Source: Stenocarpella maydis
Taxonomy: Eukaryota; Ascomycota; Sordariomycetes; Diaporthales; Diaporthaceae
Length of the DNA stretch: 64,000 nt
Assembly (NCBI GenBank): GCA_002270565.1
Contig: NQMI01000107.1
Span: 62,001-126,000 of the forward strand
Direction: 5' to 3'
The position numbers and the translations under genes are program-made. Of the stretch, positions 23,758 through 34,573 are shown piece by piece (the stretch's first letter is position 1; the number at the start of each line of letters is the position of its first letter). The notes beneath the pieces were generated by a model. That model did no database searches. It saw only the letters and a list, made by a program, of their open reading frames with translations, and was not told the origin of the DNA.

Positions 23758-24910
23758 TTAGAAGGTGCTCCAGTTCCAATCGCTCGGCACGCTGACTGCC
23801 ACTTCAGCCTGGGCCTTGCCCGGGGTAGTCGGGCTTCCCTTTGCAGGGTTGGCAGTAATTGGGCTCGCCGGCACGGTCTGGCTCCCCTTCGCAGGGTGCT
23901 GGGCGATGCTGGATGCGTTGCTGCTGTTCCGGCTGCGCCACACCTTGAAGTCGCCGTAGCAGTGCGCGCACGACCGGCTGAGGACGCCGCGAGGGTTGTA
24001 GTTCGCGCTCTCGTCCAGTGGCACCTCGTAGTTGGAGTGGGGGTCGCAGAAGATGTTGCCACAGCGTCGGCAGTGGTGGCGACGTACAAAGTAGTTGAAG
24101 TATTTCTTGCAAGTCGGGTCGTCGCAGACTTCGGAGTCGGCATCGGACTGTAGGAAACAGGTGTGTTAGCTAAGTTGTAACAAGGGAGTGTGTGGCATGG
24201 CGGGACGCTGAGACATTGTCGTAGCATTTCCGGAACGGGTGAATGTGTCTGTGTGCGTATGTTTGTGTGTGCGAGGGTTTGATGTGTTGTCGCACCACAC
24301 GTACCTTCCAATGTTTCCGGGTAGGCTGGCCGTGGACCTGTGGGTAGTTTGCCAGATCCCAATCCCAATCGACAAACTTGGCACTGTCGCCAGTCGACCT
24401 CCTCGACAGCCTGCTCAGGCTCGAAATGCCGAACAGGCTGGTAAAGCTGCCGCTGGAGCGGATAGCGCGCTCGTCATCGTCTCCATCGCCCTTGGGCGAG
24501 GCGACGGGCTTTTGCGCCTCGGATGGGTATTCGTTGGGACGCAGGACGGCCGGCACATATAGTGGGCGGACCTGGCGGCCGTGGTAGTTCTTTGGTGATA
24601 CTGGCGACGTGCTGTTGGAGGTACTCAGGGGGGAGATGTCGGAAGACTGGTGGATGAGGGGTTGCGACTGGGGTGGTGTTGGCTGTGGTTGCTGCTGCTG
24701 CTGCTGCTGCTGGTGGCGGCGCTGTTGGTGTTGAGGGTATTGCTGCTGCAGTGGGTGGTGGAATTGGGACTGCGCCTGGGGTTGTGGCTGTTGCGGTTGC
24801 GGCTGTGCCATGTGATAAGAGAAGGGGCGCTGGTGACCGGTTGGCTGATGGTGCCAAAAAGACTGGTGCTGGTCGGGCAGTCGGGGCATTACGAGGTCGG
24901 CCATTGCCAT
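23758..24910 (-). CDS. FYVE-type zinc finger protein
   Basis: Predicted PI3P-binding endosomal or vacuolar membrane adaptor. Exons (minus) are 24910-24305 and 24147-23758, giving 996 nt or 331 residues. The intron 24304-24148 has GTACGT, a GCTAAC branch site and CTACAG. Residues 1-90 are Gln/Pro/His-rich with a polyGln run, then a Ser-rich linker, then the FYVE finger at about 205-270. It has Cys210, 215, 228, 231 and 236, the basic RRHHCRRCG signature, and Cys262 and 265. The sixth ligand position is His239 (FCDPHS) rather than Cys. The upstream WxxD motif of classical FYVE domains is absent. The C-terminal tail carries three Pro-Ala-Lys-Gly-Ser-like repeats. No second domain is visible, so this is not a Vps27 or Fab1 orthologue. 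The exact role is unknown. Confidence 0.86.
24690..24717 (-). repeat. CTG/CAG run encoding polyGln in the FYVE gene
   Basis: Consecutive CTG on the plus strand reads as CAG on the minus strand, giving an uninterrupted Gln run in the disordered N-terminus. Confidence 0.8.
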
Positions 24911-27900
24911 ATTCGCAGGGGTGATGGTTACAGGAAGGAGGGCGGTAACAAATCAGGGCACAGGACAGCAGATGTGGTGTAGGTGGCGGGCAGGTATAGA
25001 TAGGTGGTTCCTCTTGAGGGCGTGGGTTTGAGCTGAGTTAGGTGGGTGGGCGCAGTGGGGGCGCGGGCGCACTGATGCTGATAAGTAGTGTATGTGCTGG
25101 ACCAGACTGGACAGACTGGCTCGATTGTTGTTTGGATCAAGATCGGAGCGGCTCGGTCAAGGTGTAGGTAGATGCTGGCGCGCCCGAGTCGTGCACAGCG
25201 CCAAGCGAGTCCGAGAACAAGATATCAACGATGATTAAGTTGGAACTTGTCGGTTGCGTATGGGCCGTCGATGGCAGGTTGGCGAGGAACCGACGGCTGG
25301 CAGACGATGATGATAATGCAGGTGGAGCACGGAAGACAAACAAGAGGGCGGAGAGTAGTGAGCACGTTTTGTCGGACGGGGCAGATGCGATAGTGATTGG
25401 TGGGTGCTGCAGACACCACGTATGTGTGTATGTAGTGTATGTATGTGTGTTTGTGTATCCGTACTGGAGCGTATCGCGGCGAAGAGGAGGATATGGGTAT
25501 GGTATGGGGGTATTGTATGGCACGGCAAGACAAGGCAGAAAAGGAGGGTGCGGATAAAAAGGTGCCCTCGAGGCGGCCTTTGGAGGGATGTGGCTTGGGT
25601 ATATAATGAGACCCAGGTACGGAGCACGTAGGGTAGATACGATGCTAGCTATGTACGGAGTATGGTATGGCCTGTTATGGTGGTAGGCGCAGGCTGGAGA
25701 CTGGGGGGGGGGGCGGACCTGAACCGGAGGGGGTGGGTAAGTGCAGCGGCCAACCGGGGTGGCGGTAACCTTTTGTATTGAGGGTAGCGTGGTAGCGGAC
25801 TGGGTAGCGCAGCGACACTAGTTGTAGAGGGGCGGATCTTGCTGGAACTCGGGGCGACTCGGGGGGCGACAGCGTGGACTGGACGGAAGCGGCACCTCTT
25901 CGGCTGCACCCTAATAAGCAGCGCCGGACCAGACGGTGCGATCCTCTTTGGTATAGAAACTGGGAGGGCAGACATGTCTCCTACCTTGTATCACAGATCA
26001 GACAAGACATATGAGTGGCTGCGAGAGTGAATACCCATTGGGCGGCTTGCTTCTCTGTGCTACACTACACTTAGTGCAGGTGCATTGCCATGTAAATACA
26101 TGGCCGGGCAGTCTAATAATAATTGTGCACATGCAAAAACCAAGACGCTGTGCAGGTGGAGTCGAGTCAATTGACCTGTGACGACGCTGCATGCCAAAGG
26201 CGGTGAATGTGCAACCGCTCTTGGTGCCGTATCAAATCACACGTCTCTATCTGTCGCTCCGAGTCTGCATCTGCGCCTGCGCGATGGCTGGTTGACGCTT
26301 ACTGCCCGTGCACCTTACCTATGTCTCTTCTTCTTACCTACCTAGGTACTCTCCACAGCCATCAGCAGGAGCAACAAAGCAGCAGTCCCCCGCGGGTTGG
26401 TGGTTGATGGGTGGATGGATGGTTTGCAGCGAAAATTATTTTTCCACGGATGTTGGGGTTATTTCACGATGGGTGGTGGGGGGTGGGAGTAATGCACTAT
26501 TTCCCGACACTTTGCCGACCCTTGTCATTCATTAATTACTCCGTACACTAGTCTGCACTGGCAGACTGGCAAACCGGATTAGTATTCAGCCAGACCTCCA
26601 GACTCTGAGGCAAGCCTATGCCTGCCTCAGCTCACACCGTCGACTCGAGACACCCGAGCAGTTGCCCGAAGCAGCAGGACAAGACGGTTGTTTACCTGGT
26701 TGTGTTGTCAGGTCAGCCCTGCTCCGCGAGAACCCTGACCCGCGCACATCAACCAGACTGCCAGACCAAGAGGTACAAGACGACCCCTACCGAATCACCC
26801 GCCGGGGAGGGGCGGGAGGCCATGTGTTTGTTACATAGCACTTGATTGTGTTGATTGCAGGCAATTAATTACGTGGTGGTGTTCGTGAAGCGGCAACGAG
26901 CATCTACCCGGTCGTCCAAGGGCCCTTCACTCTGCATCTCACATCACAATCTCCCGCTCCTGGAAGCCACAGAGATAGCCGCCCCGCACCTGGTGGCTGC
27001 GTCATGCCGGCTTCACTCTGCCAAGCTGTCTGTCAGTCGGTCTGTCAATCTGTCAGTCTGTCAATCTCTTCTTCTCTCTCATCATCCATCATCGCTCATT
27101 CATCAGCTGCGTGCCTATTACGCCTGGCTCCGAGTCTGTCCGCGGTACACGCTTTATTGGCTCGCGGATAATGCAACATTGACTCTGCAGTAGTCCTCCT
27201 GGCCCCGGGACTGGCTATACCAACCAGCATGCGAGCATCGTGGGTGTGGGTTGTCCTCGGCCCGCATTGCGCTGCACGTCGCATGATGATAAATGACGGA
27301 TCACGAGTGGGCAGACGTTGCTGACCACAGACTGCAGCTCCGCCTTCTGTCCCCAGACTCCGGGTGCGCAGCACCCGGCCTGACAAACTTATGTAGACTA
27401 CACTACTACTAGTACTAGTGCACTCTATACGGACCGACGTACGGGGCGGTGGAGACAGGGCAACGTGAAGTGAGGTGGTGCACGACGATTGTCGCTGCTC
27501 GTCCGCCAGCCAGCATCGCTTGTCGGCTGTCGCAGCATCAGTAGAGCAAGCACATCCACCCAATTTCCGTCGGCTTAATACCGCGGCATGGCCAAGTGCC
27601 AGGTGGCTTGCCTCGCACGCCTGCGACTGACTCGCCGCCATCGACATCGACGTCGAGTCGTCGACACGGTCCTCACTCACCCGTCAAAAGGAAACAAGGT
27701 GGTGTGGTGAGTGGCGGGTCAGGATCAGCAAGCAGTTTGGCAGCAAGCAGCAGACAGTTCGCAGCCCCACGAACACCAGGGCCAAGTGCACAGATCAAGC
27801 CCCAGATGCTCTCTCTCTACTACTACGTACACCACACTACACTACTCCTCACCCCCACTGAGCAACACGGCCCTCCTGTCGGCAGACTTCCGAATGAAAT

Positions 27901-29464
27901 GAATTGGTCCTTGCACTCTCACTCGCAGTCTCACTCTCAGTCTCAGTCATGCTGGCCTGGCTGGCTGGCTGGTCAGTGGCCCCTGCTGTTTGCTCCGGTT
28001 TGGGCTCATCCTCCAGCCCTCCTGGCCACTGCGAACCTCCGAGCCGGCCGCCGACGCCTCACCGTCTCATTACGTACGGGCCCGCTCCGCATGCGTGCTT
28101 GATGAGGCTGGCGGATTTGACGGCCACATGGTTGTGGAGCTGACGGTTTCTTCCTGCTTGGCTTCTTCCAGCACTACCTGCGTCAGGCGAAACCTCGCCT
28201 GCCAGTCGAGCCCCACGAACCCCTCGTCAACAGGCAATCCAATGTGTTGGTTGCTCTGGTAGCCGCCTCTCGCGCCCCGGCCCACCTACTCAAGCACAAA
28301 TCCCGTACCACTGCGCCAGGGTTGGCCTCCTCGCCTCCCGCCCCGTCGTCTCCTTGTTGTTCTCTCCATCAGCAAAAGCTGCCTGCGCCGACAAAGCCTG
28401 CGCCTTCTTTGTCGGCGCATCTTGGAAAAGGCCTGTGGTCGACGTGCAGACCCGAGGGACGTGCTGTCTCCCTAGGTCGAGAATTGGTGCCGACCGTTAG
28501 GCCGCCCCGCTGCGTCGCCCTTTCGGGCCAGCATTCCTGCGCTCACGCCCCCGTCCACCCAGACTCCCCTGCGCCCCTGCTGGGTGGTCTGGAGAAATGC
28601 AGCCCACCGCCCGCCGAGACGGGTCTTTATCTACACTACACCAAGGCCGTGACAACGATCCGATCGTGATTGGCTCTCGGCCCTTCTGGGGCTCAAGAAA
28701 TTGCTGGGGTGCATTCATGGCTTGGCTCCGTGCTTCCACTCCAGATCTCGGCTCTCAATTGAGTTTGCTCTTCACTTCACCATGTAGTGTATAGCAGGGA
28801 GTCCTGATCGCGACGACCTCGCGACCTCACGCGGCCGCCGCGCAACCCTTCAAACTCACCGCTGGAACTCCCCGCGTCGTACCACCGACTCGTCACCGGC
28901 TTTGTCGCCGTGCCAGCATTGCCAGCATTGCCAACATGTGCCTTCTTGACTCGCATTGGCGCCACGCGCCTGTCCGGCCGGCTTATCTGGCTGTCTGGGT
29001 GTCTGGGGAAGCTCAGGCCCCGTCTGCTCCTGTCTGGTCCTCTCCAAGGACCTGGGTCCGCACCTCGATGGGGCATCCTGGGTGCGTCAGGAACCCCACC
29101 GCCCTGCTATTGGCTGCAGACTTTACATGCTTATCGCGCTCTTCCCATTGGGGCGTCCTCTCGACACGCTCTTAGCGTCGCCCCAGCGTCGTCCCCGCGT
29201 CGTAGGGGTCCTGTTCTCGGCCAAGTCCGACCCACACTCCCTTGCCTGTCGGCCTGTCAAGCCCTCGACGTCAACTCGGCCGACTGCCGACCCTTTCCGC
29301 GCAGATCCAGAGAGGCACGCGTCAACTTGCCAGATCAGGGGTAGCGGAGGCTCGCCGAGTCCGAGCTTCCCCCCCCCTGCCCTTGGAGGAGCCGCATCGC
29401 GCTGCTTCACTAACGCGGTGGGGCTCGATGAATGCCCCTCCTCGTCGCGATGAGGCCTGCCTTA

Positions 29465-29493
29465 CCATCCAGCCATCCAGCCATCCAGCCATC
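29465..29493. repeat. CCATCCAG short tandem repeat
   Basis: Three and a half copies of an 8-bp unit in noncoding DNA. Confidence 0.8.
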
Positions 29494-29767
29494 GTGCTGA
29501 TCGCCATTCCAACCTCGCCTTGTTTCCTGGTGCTGATCTCTTGTCTCCGGGCAAGTCCATCGCGCCCCACGATCTGAGGATACGCCGGGGCCAAGTGCAG
29601 TACGCCGAGGACCCAGTATCGCGACATTCAAAAGTGACACGCATGTGCCCCCGCATCACCAGAACGCCTGCTTACGAGGCCAGGTAGCTCACAGGTTGTT
29701 CCGTCGCGTCTGATCGGTTTCCTAGAGCACGTGACGCGGGCTCAATTGAAGCAGTCCCAACTCGCGA

Positions 29768-29800
29768 GGCCCAGCTCGGGGCCCAGCTCGGGGCCCAGCG
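29768..29800. repeat. GGCCCAGCTCGG short tandem repeat
   Basis: Two full copies and one partial copy of a 12-bp unit in noncoding DNA. Confidence 0.75.
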
Positions 29801-31142
29801 TTACCCAAACCTCGAGGCATGTTGTCCCGTCCCGCCGTATGTCGGTAATAAGCGCACAAGCTCGAGCGGGTCCCAGGAGTGATATACCATCGTGGCTTCG
29901 CGTGTCGCGTTTGCACCGACCCAGCCCACCAGACCCCTGGCCCCGTGCGGTCCAGCCAGTCTGAAAATACAGGGTCTTGGAGCAATTGTGTTACCACATC
30001 GTCATGCGGCAAGATCCCCAGAAATAGCGCTGCACTGCTGGGATCCCCAGACGACCCAACGTTCTGGAAACCCGCCAAGGGCCAGGAAGCAGCGAGTCGG
30101 TGAGTCCAGAACGAACATGCAGCCGCGGCCCCACCGTATCTGGTTCTGTGTATACTATTTGCCGCGCTTACACGTAGAGGCGGAGGCGACCAACTCCGAA
30201 GACTATGTACATGTGCGGTGTTTCGAAAGAAGTAGTGGCTACCGACGAGACGAGGCGGAGGCTGGGTGGGCCACATCTTTGCCACGCTTCGCGATAACGA
30301 GGAGTGGATACGAGATCAGGGCTCTCGTATACTCTAGTAACGATCAAGCTCTAGTGAGAGCCAGTATTTGGGGAGGGCTGGTGGGCCTTCATCGTCAAGA
30401 CGAGGGACTATTTGCCTTGTTTTGCGGGGAGGGGCATTTTTGCCACAGTGTCGCAATGCCTGTGCGATCCAAATAAGTGTTTGTCGCCTCAGATTTACAC
30501 TACCATGTACACTAACGAGCTAGTGTAGCTGGCCTGGCGGGCCCGAGGGACGTTCAGACTATGCGCTCTACTGCCTACTCGAGCCGGCGGGGTATATGTA
30601 ATTACAATTTGCGGTTGCTGCAAGTGTAACATCTAACCCGCTTGCGTGCCTTAGGCCAGTGGGTACTCGGCGGCAAGATGGTCCCTTGATACATACTGGC
30701 GAAAGACTGGAGACCACCTACATGATAATCTCCGAGAGCACTTTTGACTACATACATATACTACATAGTGTACATTCTCCGAGTACTGTGCCTAATGTGA
30801 GCCATTTTCAGTAAAACCCCCTACCGGTGGGTGGACTCCCGTACGTAACAGTAGCCTGTCTGTATCCCCCCAGACTCCCTTGGCAAAGCCCGCTGGCTAC
30901 AGCGGCAACTGTAAGCAGATGCCGTGCTGACACGTGATGAGAGCTCCGCGGGCGTGTTGTCCACGGGCGCCCAGAGATACCTTCGTGTGAAACCAGGCAA
31001 GGCAGGGGCGGCCTCACGAACCGATGAGCCAGCCGGTTGTCAGACAAGCATCCTTCAGTTGGTGGCCATTCCTCGGCGTCCAACCCTCCCCCCCGGGGGA
31101 ATGTGCCCTGCTCGACCTAGCTGCTGCAACCGTCAATCCGCA

Positions 31143-33659
31143 TCAGTCGGTCCTCGTCCCCTCGACCCACCGCCCGCTCTTCCCCCCTTCCTTCAGCACG
31201 ACCCGGAGGCCTTCGACCCGCATCCCCTTGTCCACAGCCTTGCACATGTCATAGACCGTGAGCGCCGCCGCCGATGCGGCCGTGAGCGCCTCCATCTCCA
31301 CGCCCGTCTTGCCGTCGCACGACACGGTCGCCGACACGTCCAGCACGCCACCACCACCACCACTGCCACCACTGTCTTCACCAGCTCCTCCCCTTTCTCC
31401 CCCCTCCCCCTCCCCCTCCCACCGCGCCGCCAGCTCCACGCTGACGTGCGAGATCATGACCGGGTGGCACAGCGGGATGATCTCGGGCGTCCGCTTAGCC
31501 GCCATGATGCCCGCCACGCGCGCCACCCCGAGCACATCCCCCTTCTTGTGCCCGCTCTCCCGGATCAGCCGCAGCGCCGCCGGGTCCGAGAAGTGTACCT
31601 CGCACGCGGCGCGCGCCGTGCGCGCCGTCGGGGCCTTGTGCGCGATGGGGACCATGTGCGCTGCGCCGGCGGCGGTGAGGTGCGTCAGCCTCGCGGGGCC
31701 CGCCGCTTCTCCTCCCGTCTGGGGCCGGCCATCACCCTGGGACGTCCGGGTGCCGCTGTGGCTGGGGGAGGCACGGGCGGGCGGCTTGCTGTCGTCTTGG
31801 GGCCTGAGTGGGAGCTCGCGGGTGGTGGAGAGCAGGCGGGCGTTGCCGGGGGGCCTGGTTGGGAGTAGATGTAGAGGGATGGGCGGGTGTGAGGACCACG
31901 GGTGTGATGGCGGGCTGTTGGGGTGCCATGTGCTGCCTCGCGCATTTTGGGCGTGAGGGCTCTGATGATGCGTATCATTCTGGATGGACAAGTATGTCGC
32001 ATCTATATTTCAGAACGCTTAGCCACGCTATTCCAATCTTCACGCCTTCTCTATATCCTAAAAGCCTATGCAGCAACGTGATTATCCCCATATGTGAATT
32101 GGCTGAGAACGCTCCAGCTCCCCAAGAAAGAAGAGACCCGACCAAGGAACAGCCAAATCGTAGGTCCAGCTCGTTCAACCCCAACGCAGTGCAGGGTATG
32201 CCGTCCTAGTATGATGCAGGTGGAATAACGGAAATTACCCACCTATTAGTATCATTGGCCTGTTCTTCATGTGTTCCAGCTCGCCCATGCCCGCATGCTT
32301 GGCCATCTTCCTCTTAACCGCCGCGCCGATGACGTTCAGCAGTTCCTCAGAGTTTGGAGCCAACATCAGGGCCTTCCCGCCCTCGTCAGGGGTGGCGAGT
32401 GCCGACAGCTGCCGGTCCATGGCGAGCTTCCTCAGCCTCGCGAATGCCTCTTCGTCGATGGGCTCCCCACGGTTCACTCTCCTCAGTATGTCTCTCAGAG
32501 ACACCTCGGCATTTCCGAACAAGCACACCTTCAGGTTCCCGTCGCTGGTGATGCGTAGGCGATTGCATGAGCCACAGAAGTTGTGTGTCATGCTCGTCAC
32601 GAAACCAATACGCCCGGCGAACCCGGGGATGTGCCAGGTCTTGCTGGTGTCGTTCTTGTGGTCCTGGACCTTGCACAGCGACGGGTATCTCTCGCGGATG
32701 GAGTCAAGCATCTCGGAGTAGCTGAGCATCTTCCCCTTGCTCCACTTGTTACCGTCAAAGGGCATGTACTCGATGAACCTGACCTCGACGTTGTTGTCTC
32801 TCGTCATGTCGACAAAGTCGAGGACCTCACGGTCATTGATGCCGCGCATGACAACGCAGTTGATCTTGAAGCGCAGGCCGGCGCCGGCGCGGTTGAGCTC
32901 ATGGATGCGCGAGATGCTCTTCTGCACAGCAGCGAAGCCCTTGCGCCGGGTCATGATCTGGAACTGCCAGGGGTCAAGGGTATCCAGGCTCAGATTGATG
33001 CCGGTCAGGCCGGCCTCGACCATGGCCTCCAGCTTGCGGTGCAGGGCGATGCCGTTGGTGGTGATACACAAATCCCGCAGGCCGTGGGGGCGAAGGGCTC
33101 CGAGTTGCTGCATGAGCGGCAGGATATCAGCCCGCACAGTGGGCTCGCCGCCGGTCAGGCGGATCTTGGTGACACCCTGGGAGACAAATGTCGAAGCAAG
33201 CAGGACGATCTCTGGGGTGGTCAGGAGCTCACGGGCAGGAGAGAGTGGCACGCCCTCCTCGGGCATGCAATAGACGCAGCGCAGATTGCACTTTTCCGTG
33301 AGGGATATCCGGAGGTAGTCATGTTGGCGGTCGAAGGTGTCGGTCAGGAAATCGGAGAATGGCCTGGCGTCCTTGGTAGCGGAACGCCGGAAGGAGATGG
33401 GAGCAGAAAGCGGCTGAGGCAGCGGCTGTGACGGCGTAGGAGCTTGTGCTTGTGCCCTTGCTGGGGTAGATTGTGTGATGGATGGCGGCACATCCAGGCC
33501 CTTAGTTGCAGCAGTCGCAACGCCCCGGCCACGCAACTCGCAGGTAGGCGGCCGGATAGCCACAGGGGCCAGCGGTTGGGCGCGGAACGGAAGAGAAGGA
33601 AGACGGGGACCTTGGCGCAGATTCCGAGGCCGCGGGAGGGCACGCATCGACAGGGCCAT
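31143..33659 (-). CDS. cnxABC: Molybdenum cofactor biosynthesis protein, MoaA-MoaC fusion (MOCS1-like)
   Basis: It makes cyclic pyranopterin monophosphate from GTP, the first stage of molybdenum cofactor synthesis, needed for nitrate reductase and xanthine dehydrogenase. Exons (minus) are 33659-32243 and 32002-31143, giving 2277 nt or 758 residues. The N-terminus (MALSMRALPRPRNLRQ) looks like a mitochondrial presequence. MoaA: radical-SAM cluster Cys124, 128 and 131 (CNLRCVYC), TGGEP, and the second Fe-S site FCGSCNRLRITSDGNLKVC. MoaC: HKKGDVLGVARVAGIMAAKR, PLCHPVMISHV, DGKTGVEMEALTA and YDMCKAVDKGM. A Gly/Glu-rich insert splits the MoaC beta strands. The 240-nt intron 32242-32003 is unusually long here. 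Reading through it instead gives ILIGG and a stop at 32237-32235, so a 474-residue MoaA with a Gly-Gly tail is also possible. In the MoaC frame, a stop at 32012-32010 forces the acceptor at 32003. The Neurospora counterpart is called nit-7. Confidence 0.92.
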
Positions 33660-33970
33660 TATCCTGTAGCCGCACCTGCTGGTGGTCGGAAGTGCCACGA
33701 GAAGCGAGGAGCACACAGCAGGCAGCAGGCAGCAGGCAGCAGGCAGCGGTATGAAAAGCTATGCGATCCGGGGCAGGGCGGGGCGAGGTGAGTGTGCGGG
33801 AGGCGGCGGCACGCGACCGAGACTCACTGCCATATGAGGGAGTCAGGCCTCGAGACGCTGCTCGCAAAAGCGCATGCTAGAGACGGGGAATATGTGAGGA
33901 GCCGCGGTGGCACAAACGGTGAAGGCCGCCTGTTCAAGGCGTCGAGACCAAGTCCTGGCGTTATGGCTCA

Positions 33971-34000
33971 GGTGGTGGTGGTGGTGGTGGTGGTGGTGGT
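33971..34000. repeat. (GGT)10 microsatellite
   Basis: Ten perfect GGT units in the cnxABC/WRAP73 promoter region. Confidence 0.9.
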
Positions 34001-34096
34001 GAGTCAGCAAGGGCGCATCGTGCGGCAGCCGGCGTGCGGGTGGCGATGGCTTGTTTGCTGTCGGAGGGATTACATAGTACGGAGTAGAAGATGCAT

Positions 34097-34138
34097 GGTG
34101 GTGGTGGTGGTGCCGGGTGCCGGGTGCCGGGTGCCGGT
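34097..34138. repeat. GGT run followed by TGCCGGG tandem repeat
   Basis: Five GGT units merge into about four copies of the 7-bp unit TGCCGGG. Confidence 0.85.
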
Positions 34139-34349
34139 CCCAAATCCGCTGACCGGCTGGCCCGGCTCGGTATGCATGTCAGGCTGTGCTGTGACGGAAT
34201 GGCAGGTCAGGGCCGGCTAGCGTAATAAATAGTGTAGCTGTGCGGACCCAGAGTATGCCTCGGTGCAGCAGCAGAAAAGTCAAAGTAGGCAATCTGCTCG
34301 TGACTGTGTTCCCACACGTTTCTCTCTCGCGATAGACCATCACTGCTGG

Positions 34350-34350
<1 letters not shown>

Positions 34351-34385
<35 letters not shown>

Positions 34386-34387
34386 CT
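34351..34387. repeat. (CTGC)9 microsatellite
   Basis: About nine perfect CTGC units in noncoding DNA upstream of the WD-repeat gene. Confidence 0.9.
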
Positions 34388-34573
34388 GCAAGCACGATCC
34401 CGCTCGATACGCGACAGGCCGCCGCCTATGCAGCCACCCAAAACATTGCATGCTTGTTGACCCAGGAAATGATATGATATATCGCCTGCCTTAGCCGTTG
34501 TTTGCTGCAACTCAGCTCCCCATCTCAACTCTCCATCGAAAACCCCGTCGTCACTGTCTCCTGCCGGTCGACA

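Larger units (their letters stand above)
24911..31142. other. 6.2 kb region without a recognisable gene
   Basis: It lies between the FYVE gene start and the cnxABC stop. The first kilobase is GT/GGTG-rich and probably the FYVE promoter and leader. Short tandem repeats occur at 27027-27066 (TGTCAGTC-like), 29465-29493 (CCATCCAG) and 29768-29800 (GGCCCAGCTCGG). Two perfect TACTCCGTA-type motifs lie at 25654 and 26537. The long open frames (for example 27596-28102 and 29892-30476) lack an ATG in good context or any domain signal. No transposase, reverse transcriptase or RNA gene was recognised. Confidence 0.5.
33660..34573. promoter_or_regulatory. Shared divergent promoter region, cnxABC / WRAP73
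   Basis: This is 914 bp between two divergent start codons, so it must hold both promoters. It carries four simple repeat tracts: 33717-33748 (AGCAGGC), 33971-34000 (GGT x10), 34097-34138 (GGT then TGCCGGG) and 34351-34387 (CTGC). One TACGGAGTA motif lies at 34078. No clear TATA box was seen. Confidence 0.55.

Noticed and set aside
29892..30476. 194-codon open frame on the plus strand
   Set aside because: It begins at GTG, not ATG, has no domain and no intron signals linking it to other coding sequence.
30924..31868. 314-codon open frame opposite the MoaC part of cnxABC
   Set aside because: Antisense shadow of a confident exon, with Arg/Pro/His-rich translation.
32583..33431. 282-codon open frame opposite cnxABC exon 1
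   Set aside because: Antisense shadow of the strongly coding MoaA exon; third-position GC makes the opposite strand open.
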